Positions 25,754 through 37,847 of a stretch of DNA of 64,000 nt are shown here, one piece after another. Position 1 is the stretch's first letter, and the number at the start of each line of letters is the position of its first letter. The notes beneath the pieces are model-generated. The model was not told the DNA's origin, did not search any database, and was given only the letters and a program-made list of their open reading frames with translations. The stretch lies in contig NZ_KE384070.1 of the NCBI RefSeq assembly GCF_000423665.1, positions 408,669 to 472,668 on the forward strand, in the 5' to 3' direction. The stretch comes from Solirubrobacter soli DSM 22325. Lineage in GTDB: Bacteria; Actinomycetota; Thermoleophilia; Solirubrobacterales; Solirubrobacteraceae. The position numbers and the translations under genes were made by a program.

Positions 25754-27792
25754 GCACTGTGACTCCCCTGATCGACCATGTAGAGGACCTCTGGCCAGCG
25801 GAGGGCGTGCCCGAGGACACACTCGGGCAGGTCGTCCTCGCCTCGCACCTGCTGGGGGCGAACCGGGCCGTGTCGAACTTCGGCGGCGGGAACACATCCG
25901 CGAAGGGCGTGACCGTCGATCACACCGGGCGTTCGGTCAACGCCATGTGGGTGAAGGGCTCCGGGTCGGATCTGGCGACCATGGGCCCGGAGCACTTCAC
26001 TCCGCTGCGGGTGGATGAGCTGCTGCCGCTGATGGAGCGCGGCGAGATGTCCGACGAGGACATGGTCGCCTACATCGCGCGCAGCCAGCTGGACCCGGCG
26101 GCGCCGCGCGCGTCGATCGAGACGCTGCTGCACGCGTTCGTCCCGGCGCCGCACGTCCAGCACACGCACCCGGACGGCATCAACGTGCTCGCGGGCACGC
26201 GCGACGGCGAGCGGCTCGTGGCCGAGTGCTTCGGTGACAGCGCCGCCTGGGTGCCGTACATCCGCCCGGGCTTCACGCTCTCCAAGCAGGTCGGCGAGGC
26301 GGTCCGCGACAACCCGGACCTGAAGCTGATCGTGCTCGGCAAGCACGGCCTGATCGTGTGGGGCGAGACGGCCGAGGAGGCCTACCGCAAGACGATCGAG
26401 GTCATCAACCAGGCGGTCGCGTTCGTCAACGAGCGCACGGGCGACGTGCCCCGCTTCGGCGGTCGCAACAGCGAGCCGTCCGGGTCGCTGCACGAGCTCC
26501 TGCCGGCGATCCGCGGCGCCGTCTCCAGCGAGCGCGCGAAGGTGCTCACCGTCGACACGTCCGACCGCGTGATGGAGTTCGTCACCTCGAGCGAGGTGGC
26601 GGAGCTGGTCACGGTCGGCGCGCCGTGTCCCGATCACCTCGTGCACACCAAGCGCCTGCCGCTGTGGGTCTCGCGCGAGAACGCCACCCCGGAGGGCATC
26701 GCCGACCTCGCCCGCGCGTACCGCGAGGACTATCGCGCGTACTTCGAGGCGCATGCCGGCGAGGGCGACGTCCCGGGCGACCCGGACCCGCGGATCGTGC
26801 TCGTCGAGGGCATGGGCATGGTCTCCACCGGGACGACCACGAAGCTGTCGAAGGTCTCGCGCGACCTGTATCACCGCGCGATCGAGGTCATGGCGGGTGC
26901 GCAGGCGCTGGGCGAGTTCGTCTCGCTGGACGCCGCGGAGTCCTTCGCGATCGAGTACTGGCCGCTCGAGCTCTACAAGCTCGCGCAGGCGCCGCCTCCC
27001 GGCGAGCTGCAGGGCAAGGTCGCGCTGGTCACCGGCGGCGCGGGTGGCATCGGGCGCGCGATCATCGAGTCGCTGGCGTCCGCCGGCGCCTGCGTGGTCG
27101 CGTTCGACCTCGACGGCGAGGGCGCCGCGGAGGCGGTGGCCGCCTATGGCGACCGCGGGCTCGCGGTCGCGGGCGACGTGACGTCGGAGGACTCCGTGGC
27201 GGGCGCGTTCGCCGCCGCCGTGGACGCGTTCGGCGGCGTGGACATCGTCGTCAGCAACGCCGGCATCGCCTCGAGCGCCTCGATCGAGGAGACCACGCTG
27301 GCCGAGTGGGAGCGCAACCACGCGATCCTCGGCACCGGCTACTTCCTCGTCGGCCGCTCGTCGTTCCAGGTGCTCAAGCAGCAGGGCGTCGGCGGGTCGA
27401 TCGTCTTCGTCGCGTCCAAGAACGCCCTGGTCGCGGGCAAGAACGCGGCGGCGTACTCGTCGGCCAAGGCGGCTGAGCTGCACCTCGCGCGCTGCCTGGC
27501 CGAGGAGGGCGGCGGCGACGGCATCCGCGTCAACACCGTCAACCCCGACGCGGTGCTGCAGGGCTCGAAGATCTGGGGCTCGTCCTGGCGCGAGGAGCGC
27601 GCCGCGGCGTACAACCTGGACCCGGAGCAGCTCGACGAGCACTATCGCCAGCGCAACACGCTCAAGGTGTCGATCCTGCCGGGCGACATCGCCGAGGCGG
27701 TCCTGCATTTCGCCTCCGAGCGGCGCTCCGGCAAGTCGACGGGGAACATCCTCAACGTCGACGGGGGCGTGCCCGCGGCGTACTCGCGATAA
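25750..27792 (+). CDS. rhaD: Bifunctional rhamnulose-1-phosphate aldolase / lactaldehyde dehydrogenase
   Basis: 680 residues, a known fusion (RhaD aldolase-ADH, RhaE in Bacillus). The N-terminal class II aldolase domain (about 1-410; SNFGGGNTSAKG, metal-binding QHTHPDGIN, LGKHGLIVWG) splits rhamnulose 1-phosphate into DHAP and L-lactaldehyde. The C-terminal SDR domain (about 420-680) has the cofactor motif TGGAGGIGRA, NAGIAS and catalytic YSSAK, and oxidises lactaldehyde to lactate with NAD. Both active sites look intact. The adjacent lutABC genes can take the lactate on to pyruvate. Confidence 0.95.
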   Translation: MSTVTPLIDHVEDLWPAEGVPEDTLGQVVLASHLLGANRAVSNFGGGNTSAKGVTVDHTGRSVNAMWVKGSGSDLATMGPEHFTPLRVDELLPLMERGEMSDEDMVAYIARSQLDPAAPRASIETLLHAFVPAPHVQHTHPDGINVLAGTRDGERLVAECFGDSAAWVPYIRPGFTLSKQVGEAVRDNPDLKLIVLGKHGLIVWGETAEEAYRKTIEVINQAVAFVNERTGDVPRFGGRNSEPSGSLHELLPAIRGAVSSERAKVLTVDTSDRVMEFVTSSEVAELVTVGAPCPDHLVHTKRLPLWVSRENATPEGIADLARAYREDYRAYFEAHAGEGDVPGDPDPRIVLVEGMGMVSTGTTTKLSKVSRDLYHRAIEVMAGAQALGEFVSLDAAESFAIEYWPLELYKLAQAPPPGELQGKVALVTGGAGGIGRAIIESLASAGACVVAFDLDGEGAAEAVAAYGDRGLAVAGDVTSEDSVAGAFAAAVDAFGGVDIVVSNAGIASSASIEETTLAEWERNHAILGTGYFLVGRSSFQVLKQQGVGGSIVFVASKNALVAGKNAAAYSSAKAAELHLARCLAEEGGGDGIRVNTVNPDAVLQGSKIWGSSWREERAAAYNLDPEQLDEHYRQRNTLKVSILPGDIAEAVLHFASERRSGKSTGNILNVDGGVPAAYSR

Positions 27793-27804
27793 AACATCGG
27801 GTCA

Positions 27805-28482
27805 ATGCGCGTCGCGCTCTTCGTCACGTGTTTCAACGACACCCTGTTCCCAGAGGCCGGACGCGCCGTCGTCGAGGTCCTCGAGCGCCTCGGCTGTGAG
27901 GTCGAGTTCCCGCTCGAGCAGACCTGCTGCGGGCAGATGCACGTCAACTCGGGCTACGAGCACGAGGCGGGCGGGCTCATGTCCCGCTTCTCGCGGGTCT
28001 TCGCGGGCTACGACGCCGTGGTCTCGCCCTCGGCGTCGTGCGTCGCGCACGTGCGCGAGCGGATCGCGGACGCCCCGCACGTGTACGAGCTCACCGAGTT
28101 CCTGATCGACCGCTTGGGCGTGGTCGACGTGGGCGCGTCGTTCCCGCACCGGGTGACGCTTCATCCGACGTGTCACTCGCTGCGGCTGCTGCACATCGGC
28201 GACCGGCCGCGGCGGCTTCTGGAGGCCGTGCGCGGCATCGAGCTCGTCGGGCTCGAGGGCGAGCGCGAGTGCTGCGGGTTCGGCGGGACGTTCGCGATCA
28301 AGAACGCCGACACCTCGATGGCGATGTTGAGCGACAAGGTCCGGCACGTGCTGGACACGCGGGCGGAGGTCTGCACGTCCGCCGACACGTCCTGCCTGAT
28401 GCACATCGGCGGGGCGTTGAAGCGCCAGCGCACCGGCGTGCGCACGATGCACCTCGCCGAGATCCTGGCGGCGCAGGAGTGA
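27805..28482 (+). CDS. lutA: Lactate utilisation protein A (Fe-S oxidoreductase subunit)
   Basis: 225 residues with two copies of the cysteine-rich CCG domain: EQTCCGQMHVNSGYEHEAGG and ERECCGFGGTFAIKNADTS, each preceded by an upstream Cys (FVTCFNDTL, HPTCHSLR). These ligate a noncubane-type or 4Fe-4S cluster. LutA, B and C together oxidise L-lactate to pyruvate in Bacillus subtilis. It starts 12 nt after rhaD on the same strand with no visible terminator, so it probably shares the rhamnose transcript. Confidence 0.9.
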   Translation: MRVALFVTCFNDTLFPEAGRAVVEVLERLGCEVEFPLEQTCCGQMHVNSGYEHEAGGLMSRFSRVFAGYDAVVSPSASCVAHVRERIADAPHVYELTEFLIDRLGVVDVGASFPHRVTLHPTCHSLRLLHIGDRPRRLLEAVRGIELVGLEGERECCGFGGTFAIKNADTSMAMLSDKVRHVLDTRAEVCTSADTSCLMHIGGALKRQRTGVRTMHLAEILAAQE

Positions 28483-30005
28483 GCTTCCAGTCCGCCGCTC
28501 GCGTCTCGCTGGCCGACTCCCAGCTGCGGCGCAACATCGGCAAGGCCACGACGCTGATCCGGGGCAAGCGCGAACGCGCGGTCGCCGAGCTCCCCGACTG
28601 GGAGGCGCTGCGCGACGCCGGCGAGGCGATCAAGGCGCGCACGATGGCGACGTTGCCTGAGCAGCTCGAACGTCTGGAGGCGGCCGTGGTCGCCGCGGGC
28701 GGCGTCGTGCACTGGGCGCGCGACGGGGCGGAGGCGAACGCGATCGTCGCTTCGGTCGCCCGCGCGCACGGCACCGACGAGGTCATCAAGGTCAAGTCGC
28801 TGGCGACGGACGAGATCGGGATGAACGAGGCACTGGCCGAGGTCGGGATCCACGCGCTGGAGACCGACCTGGCGGAGCTGATCGTCCAGCTCGATCCGGA
28901 GGACAAGCAGTCGCACATCCTCGTGCCCGCGATCCATCGCAACCGGGCCGAGATCCGCGCGCTGTTCGAGCGCACGATCGCGCAGGGCCAGCACCTGGGG
29001 AACGACGCGTCGGCGATCGCCGAGGCCGCGCGCCTGCACCTGCGCTCGAAGTTCCTGACCGTCCCGGTCGCCGTGTCGGGCGCGAACTTCGGCGTGGCCG
29101 AGACCGGCACGATCGCCGTCGTCGAGTCCGAGGGCAACGGGCGCATGTGCCTGACGCTGCCGAAGGCCCTGGTGACGATCATGGGCATCGAGAAGGTGCT
29201 GCCGTCGTGGCAGGACCTCGAGGTCTTCCTGCAACTGCTGCCGAGGAGCTCCACCGCCGAGCGGATGAACCCGTACACGTCGCTGTGGACCGGCGTGCGT
29301 GAGGGCGACGGCCCGCAGGAGTTCCATCTCGTGTTGTTGGACGGCGGCCGCACGAACGTGCTGGCGGACGAGGTGGGGCGCCAGGCGCTGCATTGCATCC
29401 GCTGCTCGGCCTGCCTGAACGTCTGCCCGGTCTATGAGCGCGTCGGCGGCCAGGCGTACGAGTCCGTCTACCCGGGCCCGATCGGCGCGATCCTGACGCC
29501 GCTGCTTAACGGGTTGGAGACGGCGCCGTCGCTCCCGTGGGCCTCGTCGCTGTGCGGCGCCTGTTACGAGGTCTGCCCGGTCAAGATCGACATCCCGACG
29601 GTGCTGGTGCACCTGCGCGGGCGGGTCGTGCGCGAGGAGAAGTCGAAGCTGACCCCTGAGGCCCTGGCGATGAAGGGCATGGCCGCGGCCTTCGGGTCCC
29701 GCCGCCGCTACGAGGGCGCGCAGCGGCTGGCGCGGTTGGGCCGCGGCCCGCTGGCGAAGGCCGCCGTCCCGGGCTGGACCGCGATGCGCGACCTCCCGGA
29801 GCCGCCCAAAGAGACCTTCCGCGACTGGTGGCGCAAGCGCCCGCCGCGCCCCGCCGGCGCGGCGCCGCCCGCGGCTGCGCCGCCCGCGGCTCCGCCCGCG
29901 GCTGCGCCGCCCGCGGCTCCGCCCGCGGCTGCGCCGCCCCCCGGCGCGGCGCCGCCCGCGGCTTCGCCGCCCCCCGGCGCGACCTCTTCGGAGGACGCCT
30001 CGTGA
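28479..30005 (+). CDS. lutB: Lactate utilisation protein B with Pro/Ala-rich tail
   Basis: 508 residues from GTG 28479 (GTGA overlap with lutA). The N-terminal LUD domain (about 60-290) is followed by two 4Fe-4S motifs, CIRCSACLNVCP and CGACYEVCP. It is the electron-transfer subunit of the LutABC L-lactate oxidase. After the family core ends near ETFRDWWRKR, a tail of about 55 residues consists almost only of Pro, Ala and Gly and is encoded by short GC repeats (29856-29983). This tail is not part of the usual LutB. It overlaps lutC by 4 bp. Confidence 0.9.
   Translation: MSFQSAARVSLADSQLRRNIGKATTLIRGKRERAVAELPDWEALRDAGEAIKARTMATLPEQLERLEAAVVAAGGVVHWARDGAEANAIVASVARAHGTDEVIKVKSLATDEIGMNEALAEVGIHALETDLAELIVQLDPEDKQSHILVPAIHRNRAEIRALFERTIAQGQHLGNDASAIAEAARLHLRSKFLTVPVAVSGANFGVAETGTIAVVESEGNGRMCLTLPKALVTIMGIEKVLPSWQDLEVFLQLLPRSSTAERMNPYTSLWTGVREGDGPQEFHLVLLDGGRTNVLADEVGRQALHCIRCSACLNVCPVYERVGGQAYESVYPGPIGAILTPLLNGLETAPSLPWASSLCGACYEVCPVKIDIPTVLVHLRGRVVREEKSKLTPEALAMKGMAAAFGSRRRYEGAQRLARLGRGPLAKAAVPGWTAMRDLPEPPKETFRDWWRKRPPRPAGAAPPAAAPPAAPPAAAPPAAPPAAAPPPGAAPPAASPPPGATSSEDAS
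29856..29983 (+). repeat. GC-only microsatellite-like repeat encoding a Pro/Ala tail of LutB
   Basis: Imperfect tandem units built on GCCGCCCGCGGCT, coding for alternating PPAAA and PPAAP. The tract contains almost no A/T and sits just before the lutB stop. It is prone to slippage, so tail length may vary between strains. Confidence 0.7.
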
Positions 30006-30622
30006 GCTCCGCCAAGGCCGACGTCCTCGCGCGCATCCGCGGGGCGCTCGGGGCCGCGCCGACCGTCCCTGACGTCCCGCGCGCCTATCGCGCGGCCGGC
30101 TCGCTCCCCACCGAGGGGATCGTCGAGGCGTTCTGCGAGAACGTCGCCGAGTACCGCGCGACGGTCCACCGGATCGCGCCGGACGAGCTCCCCGCGACGG
30201 TGGCATCGCTGCTCGCCGGGTTCGAGCGGGTGGGGGTGCCGCCGGGGTTTCGGGACATCGGCGTCGAGGCGATCGAGGACACCGGGCTGAGCGTGGCGGA
30301 GCTCGACACGCTCGACGCGGTCGTCACCGGCTCCGCGCTCGCGATCGCCGACACCGGCACGATCGTGCTCGACTCGGGGCCGGCGTCCGGTCGCCGCGCG
30401 CTCACGCTCGTGCCGGACCTGCACGTCTGCATCGTCGAGGCCACGGATGTCGTGCCCTCGGTGCCCGACGCCATCGCGCGTCTGGCGGCCGCCGCGGACC
30501 GGCCGATCACGTTCGTCTCGGGCCCGTCGGCGACCTCCGACATCGAGCTCGATCGGGTCGAGGGCGTGCACGGTCCCCGCGTTTTGCACGTGATCCTGCT
30601 CATCCCGCCGTCAGGTCTCTAA
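30002..30622 (+). CDS. lutC: Lactate utilisation protein C
   Basis: 206 residues from GTG 30002, overlapping lutB by 4 bp. LUD-domain protein: helical N-terminus (SSAKADVLARIRGALG), central VVTGSALAIADTGTIVLDSG and GPSATSDIELDRVEGVHGP motif near the C-terminus, which is the LutC/YkgG signature. Third component of the LutABC lactate-oxidising complex. It is the last gene of the apparent rha-lut unit; 148 nt with only a weak stem (around 30633-30655) separate it from the kinase gene. Confidence 0.9.
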   Translation: MSSAKADVLARIRGALGAAPTVPDVPRAYRAAGSLPTEGIVEAFCENVAEYRATVHRIAPDELPATVASLLAGFERVGVPPGFRDIGVEAIEDTGLSVAELDTLDAVVTGSALAIADTGTIVLDSGPASGRRALTLVPDLHVCIVEATDVVPSVPDAIARLAAAADRPITFVSGPSATSDIELDRVEGVHGPRVLHVILLIPPSGL

Positions 30623-30770
30623 CACTCGATTTGCGGCGACTTCGCGGTGCGCCGCGACTCACCGGTTTGTGGCGTGGACAGCGTCCATCGTGGCGCGTTA
30701 GCGTCACCCGCGCGTGACGGGCGCGGTCCGCCCATGGTCAAGTCACGGGTCCTGTAAGCGCGCGACGGGG

Positions 30771-34156
<3,386 letters not shown>

Positions 34157-34160
<4 letters not shown>

Positions 34161-34318
34161 GCCGATTCGTCAGACGAAGACGAGCCGGAGACGGACTTCT
34201 TGAACTCGCGCAGGCCCTGGCCCAGCGAACGGCCCGCATCCGGGAGACGCTTGGGACCGAGGACGAGCAGAGCGATCACCAGGACGATGATCAGCTCCAT
34301 GGGACCGATGTTGGGCAT
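34157..34318 (-). CDS. tatA: TatA/E-type twin-arginine translocase subunit
   Basis: A 53-residue gene not obvious from ORF length alone. MPNIGPMELIIVLVIALLVL is the single transmembrane helix, followed by the conserved hinge GPKRLPDAGRSLGQGLREFK, a short amphipathic helix and a Ser/Glu-rich tail (SGSSSSDESA). TatA oligomers form the pore for folded proteins bearing twin-arginine signals. It is the last gene of a minus-strand series that includes a Tat-substrate candidate (36292-37530). No tatB or tatC is in the window. The stop overlaps the kinase stop by 3 bp on the opposite strand. Confidence 0.9.
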
Positions 34319-34345
34319 GAGGGCCTGCGCTTTCGTTTCGTCGTG

Positions 34346-34745
34346 TTACGGGGTGGTGGTGGACAGCGTGTAGGTCAGCGTCTTGCTGTAGGTGCCGGTG
34401 CGGAGCGAGTCGTTGGCCTTGACCAGCTGGCTGAACTCGATCGTGACGGCGTCGTTGGAGATCGGGCCGCCGTAGGTGAGCAGGGTCAGCGGAGCGCCGA
34501 CGTTGGCGAAGACCGTCGCGGTGTTCGCGGCGTTGCGGGCGCGGGCCTGGAGGAACTCCGGCAGGGAGAACGTGCCGTTGACCAGGTGGCCGGTGGCGGT
34601 CGAACTCGGGTCGGCGACGGAGAGCGCCGCGTCACCCGCGGTCGAGATGACATTGGCGGTGGTCGAGGCCGTGTAGGTCTTCGCCACACCCGGCTGGATG
34701 GTCCCGAACGTCGGGGTCGTACCGAGCGAGAGCGACAGCGTCGCC
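34346..34745 (-). repeat. C-terminal module, copy 1
   Basis: Codes for about 130 residues, from ATLSLSLGTTPTFG to TYTLSTTTP. Protein-level copy of 41925-42336, with the stretch YTASTTANVISTAGDA and SLRTGTYSKTL nearly identical in both. Present in two otherwise unrelated exported proteins. Confidence 0.75.
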
Positions 34746-35566
34746 GGCACCGTGCCACCCGGGGTGTTCTGCGGCGGCGGCGGGCAGCCGCCCCAGGCGA
34801 TCGCGTCCAGGGCGGTCACCGACGCGCCCTTGTTGGTGATCGCGCCGGTGGCCAGGTCGATCGTGACGAGGTTGGTCGCGCCGCCGAAGTCGTTGACGAC
34901 GCCGTAGACCGTCAGGCCGTCACATGCGGTGTCGGCGCTGGAGATCATGTTGCCCGTCTTGTTCGGCGAGCCGCTGAGGTGCACGCCCTGCGTGACCGCG
35001 CCGGTGGCGGGGTCGATCTTGAAGACGTGCCCGAAGTCGCCGTCGAGCAGGCCCCAAAGCGCGCCGTTGCGGTCGAACGTGAGGCCGTCGCCGTAGGTGA
35101 CGCCCTGACCGGACTCGCCGACCTTCTCGATCGCGCCCGTGCCCTTGTTGATCCGGTAGAGGTCGTCGCCGGTCTCGTTCCAGCCGTACAGCTGACCGAG
35201 CGGGCTGAACGCGATGTCCTCGATCTCATTGACACCGAGCGAGCCGATCACCGTCGAGGCGCCCGTCGCCGGGTTGATCGCGAGCAGATCCCGCGCGGAG
35301 CCGTCGAGCTGCACGCCCGCGGTGACGCCGTAGAGCTTGCCGTCGGTGCCATCGACGGCGAGGCCGGTGACGGCCTTGCCGATCGAGCCGATGCTGGTGG
35401 TCGCGCCGGTGTCCGGGTTGATCGTGTAGAGGTTCGACGCGGGTGTGGTGTCCAGCGCCGTGACGCCGGTGGCGCCGTAGAGCACCGGCGCGGCCGAGGC
35501 CGCCGGCGCGAAGAGGGCGCCGGCGGCCAGAGCCACCGCGAGCCCGCGAATCAACTGCTTGGACAC
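34346..35566 (-). CDS. Secreted propeller-like protein with the shared C-terminal module
   Basis: 406 residues from GTG 35566, which has AGGAGGG upstream and opens with a signal peptide (VSKQLIRGLAVALAAGALFA). The body consists of repeated propeller strands of the type LYTINPDTGATTSIGSIG, LLAINPATGASTVIGSLG and LYRINKGTGAIEKVGESG, as in DUF4394/PQQ-like repeat proteins. The last roughly 130 residues (LSLSLGTTPTFGTIQPGVAK to TLSTTTP) form a beta-rich module that recurs at the end of the large secreted protein at 37954-42336. The role is probably adhesion or binding at the cell surface; no catalytic motif is visible. Confidence 0.75.
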   Translation of the reverse strand: MSKQLIRGLAVALAAGALFAPAASAAPVLYGATGVTALDTTPASNLYTINPDTGATTSIGSIGKAVTGLAVDGTDGKLYGVTAGVQLDGSARDLLAINPATGASTVIGSLGVNEIEDIAFSPLGQLYGWNETGDDLYRINKGTGAIEKVGESGQGVTYGDGLTFDRNGALWGLLDGDFGHVFKIDPATGAVTQGVHLSGSPNKTGNMISSADTACDGLTVYGVVNDFGGATNLVTIDLATGAITNKGASVTALDAIAWGGCPPPPQNTPGGTVPATLSLSLGTTPTFGTIQPGVAKTYTASTTANVISTAGDAALSVADPSSTATGHLVNGTFSLPEFLQARARNAANTATVFANVGAPLTLLTYGGPISNDAVTIEFSQLVKANDSLRTGTYSKTLTYTLSTTTP

Positions 35567-35595
35567 GTGTCCCTCCTGGGCAAAGTAGTTGGGCA

Positions 35596-36285
35596 TCACG
35601 CCGCCCCTCCGGTGGGCGTGATGTGCGCGCGGCGGCGGGCGAGCCGCGAGCGGCCCTCGTAGAGCGCGACCGCGCTCCCGAAGATGGCCGCGAAGACGAC
35701 GAACGGCGTCAGACCGCCGAGGCCGTACCCGGAGCTCGGCGCGCTCTTGGGCGCGACGAGCGGGACCTTCGCCGGCGGCACGTCGGCCGGCAGCGGATGA
35801 CCGCTCGCGGTGGCGAGCGCGCGAACGGCGGCCTTCGCGGCGACGGCGAGGTCCTCGCCGGTCGCCCCGGCGGCGGGAGCGATCCCCGCGAGCCCTCCGG
35901 GCGGCTTCGGCCCTGCGAGGCCGAGCCCGGACGGCGAGATGACCAGCACGGGCGCGTCGACCGCCACGCGGACGCCCTTGAGCGCACCGACGACGTACTC
36001 GGCGTACGCCTGCGGCTTGCCGAGCATCTCGGGCATGTCGAGCACGTCGGTCTCGTTGGCGATCAGCGCGACCTTGAGCGGGTAGTGCGCCCGCTTGGCC
36101 GCGTCCAGGAGACCGATCAGCTCAAGCTCCGTCTGCTCCGACGGCTGGTTGCCGAAGGCGGCGTAGAGCGAAGTGGTCTCGAGGTAGTGACTCGCCGCGT
36201 CGCCGTGAGCGGACGCGGCCACGGGCGCACAGAGCAGCGCACACGCTGCCAGCAACGCGACCCGCGTCGTGAACCGGGCGGACAT
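35596..36285 (-). CDS. Exported membrane-anchored protein of unknown function
   Basis: 229 residues: signal peptide (RVALLAACALLCAPVAASAHG), an extracytoplasmic domain of about 150 residues, a transmembrane helix (GLTPFVVFAAIFGSAVALY) and a short basic cytoplasmic tail (RSRLARRRAH). The domain (LELIGLLDAAKRAHYPLKVALIANETDVLDM...VLVISPSGLGL) resembles the alpha/beta pattern of TPM-type domains, but I cannot assign it. It sits between the propeller protein (30 nt) and the Tat-type isomerase-like gene (6 nt) on the same strand and is likely co-transcribed with them. Confidence 0.7.
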   Translation of the reverse strand: MSARFTTRVALLAACALLCAPVAASAHGDAASHYLETTSLYAAFGNQPSEQTELELIGLLDAAKRAHYPLKVALIANETDVLDMPEMLGKPQAYAEYVVGALKGVRVAVDAPVLVISPSGLGLAGPKPPGGLAGIAPAAGATGEDLAVAAKAAVRALATASGHPLPADVPPAKVPLVAPKSAPSSGYGLGGLTPFVVFAAIFGSAVALYEGRSRLARRRAHITPTGGAA

Positions 36286-36291
36286 GACGCC

Positions 36292-37530
36292 CTACTTGAG
36301 CCCCAGCAGCAGCCTGGCGCTGACCTTGGCGTGCCGGAGGGAGCGTCCCTGGTCCGCCGCGCCGCCGATGCCCGAGTCGGTCTCGACGATGTGGTGCAGG
36401 TACCCCTTCCCGCGGTAGGAGCGGGTCTCCGTGAACAGGCGCTTGAAGCCGATCACCGTCGGGTCCGGACCGGGCTTCGCGGCGGGAGCGGTCGCGCCCG
36501 GATCGAACGGGTAGCCCTTGCCGAGGTGACCCTCGGTCGAGTAGATGGCATCGACCCCGTTGTTGATCGGGAAGCCGGCGCGCGTCATCGTCTGGGAGAA
36601 CGGGTTGCCCGGGGGAGCGGGCGCCGGGACGCTGCGGTTGGCGTCCTTGATGTGCCAGCCGACCATCCGCTTCCAGTTGTTCTTGATCCAGCCCTCGGCG
36701 TCCCACAGCGAGCCGTCGACCGGGTCGGGGAAGCGCCCGCGCGCGTTGTACGTGTGGTAGACGTCGGGCTCGAAGAACACGTAGCGCGGGTCGGTGTTCT
36801 CGGTGAAGAAGTCGATCCGGTGCTTGCGCGCGAGCTCGGGGTGCGCCGGGTCGTTGAAGAACTGCCAGTTGTTCTGCTCGGCGTGCAGGTAGACCTTGAT
36901 GCCGTACTGCTCGTACATCAGCTCGCCGAGCTGGTTGTACTGGTCGCACGCGGTCTGCCACGCCGACAGCAGGCTCGCGTTGGCGCCCGTGACCGGGTCG
37001 CCGGCGGTGCCGATCATCTTGTGGCCGAGCACGTTGGCGATGTCGAGCTGCGTCGCACGCGTCGTCGCGTTGGTCATGCCCAGTCCGCCGGTGTGCGTGC
37101 CGACCGAGCGCATCCCGGCCGCGTCCAGATAGGAGCGGATCTCCGCGGTCGTGGGCTGGCGGCCGCCGAGGGTGCCCGCGGCCTGGGTGTACCCGAAGAA
37201 CTCGAAGCCGGTGTAGCCGACCTCGGCCAGGTACTGGAACACCGCGGCGAACCCGCCGGGCAGCGGGACGAGCGGACCGAGATCGGTCGGGTCCTCGGGG
37301 AAGTTCGGGCCGCCGAGGTAGCCCATCACGCTCTTGTCCAGGCGCCCTGTGGCATCGCGCACCGAGAAGTGCTGGGCCGACATCGTCGCCTTGGTCACGA
37401 TCGGCGAGTTCGGCCCGCCCGGGCGGCTGAACGCCCCAGGTGCCCAGCTGCCGAGGGCGGCGACTCCCGCCAGGCCCGCGGCGCCGCCGAGGAACTTCCG
37501 GCGGTCCATGCGCAGTTCATCCGTGCTCAC
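36292..37530 (-). CDS. Tat-exported sugar phosphate isomerase/epimerase-like TIM-barrel protein
   Basis: 412 residues. The twin-arginine signal MDRRKFLGGAAGLAGVAALG begins at residue 8; the GTG at 37530 has AGGAGG about 11 nt upstream, and ATG 37509 would start exactly at the signal. The mature part is an AP-endonuclease-2/xylose-isomerase-like barrel (YLAEVGYTGFEFFGYTQ, VGTHTGG, HAEQNNWQF, DVYHTYNA, GWHIKDANR), with His/Glu/Asp residues placed as in metal-dependent epimerases. Exported members of this family commonly sit beside ThuA and PQQ-type sugar dehydrogenase proteins, as here. The substrate is unknown. Confidence 0.85.
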   Translation of the reverse strand: MSTDELRMDRRKFLGGAAGLAGVAALGSWAPGAFSRPGGPNSPIVTKATMSAQHFSVRDATGRLDKSVMGYLGGPNFPEDPTDLGPLVPLPGGFAAVFQYLAEVGYTGFEFFGYTQAAGTLGGRQPTTAEIRSYLDAAGMRSVGTHTGGLGMTNATTRATQLDIANVLGHKMIGTAGDPVTGANASLLSAWQTACDQYNQLGELMYEQYGIKVYLHAEQNNWQFFNDPAHPELARKHRIDFFTENTDPRYVFFEPDVYHTYNARGRFPDPVDGSLWDAEGWIKNNWKRMVGWHIKDANRSVPAPAPPGNPFSQTMTRAGFPINNGVDAIYSTEGHLGKGYPFDPGATAPAAKPGPDPTVIGFKRLFTETRSYRGKGYLHHIVETDSGIGGAADQGRSLRHAKVSARLLLGLK

Positions 37531-37569
37531 GGCGATGCATCCTCCTCACTGTGAGGCAGCAAGAATTCA

Positions 37570-37586
37570 CCGTCGATCCTCGACGG
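37570..37586. promoter_or_regulatory. Perfect hairpin near the Tat-type gene start
   Basis: CCGTCGA (37570-37576), TCC, TCGACGG (37580-37586). It lies about 40 nt upstream of the GTG at 37530, in the expected leader or promoter of the minus-strand operon; an operator or leader hairpin. Confidence 0.45.
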
Positions 37587-37825
37587 CTGCTCACACTCCT
37601 CACATAGCTCCTCTGGGGCGCAGGCGCGCCCCTGACCCAGTCGACCGAACTTACGCCCTGTTCCGTTCGGAAGCAAGGCTAGTTTTGGCTAGGTTCACCG
37701 CTCACTTTGCTCTCATTTTCGGCTAAGGAGTGAAACCCCTGGCTCTCAGGGTGTGCATTCGGTCCCCGGGAACGCTCGCCGTGGCATCGCGGTTCTCGGC
37801 CACGGCCGAGTTCCGAACATCCTTC

Positions 37826-37847
37826 GGCAGAACTTCGAAGATCTGCC
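37826..37847. promoter_or_regulatory. 22-bp imperfect palindrome, probable operator
   Basis: GGCAGA (37826-37831), A, CTTCGAAG (37833-37840), A, TCTGCC (37842-37847). Every position pairs except one A/A. The form is typical of LacI- or ROK-type operators. It lies about 107 nt upstream of the secreted dehydrogenase ATG; the ROK regulator gene directly downstream of that gene is a candidate ligand. Confidence 0.5.

Noticed and set aside
30623..30770. Terminator after lutC
   Set aside because: GCGGCG (from 30633) and CGCCGC can pair, but the stem is short with a wide loop and no T-tract; not strong enough to annotate.
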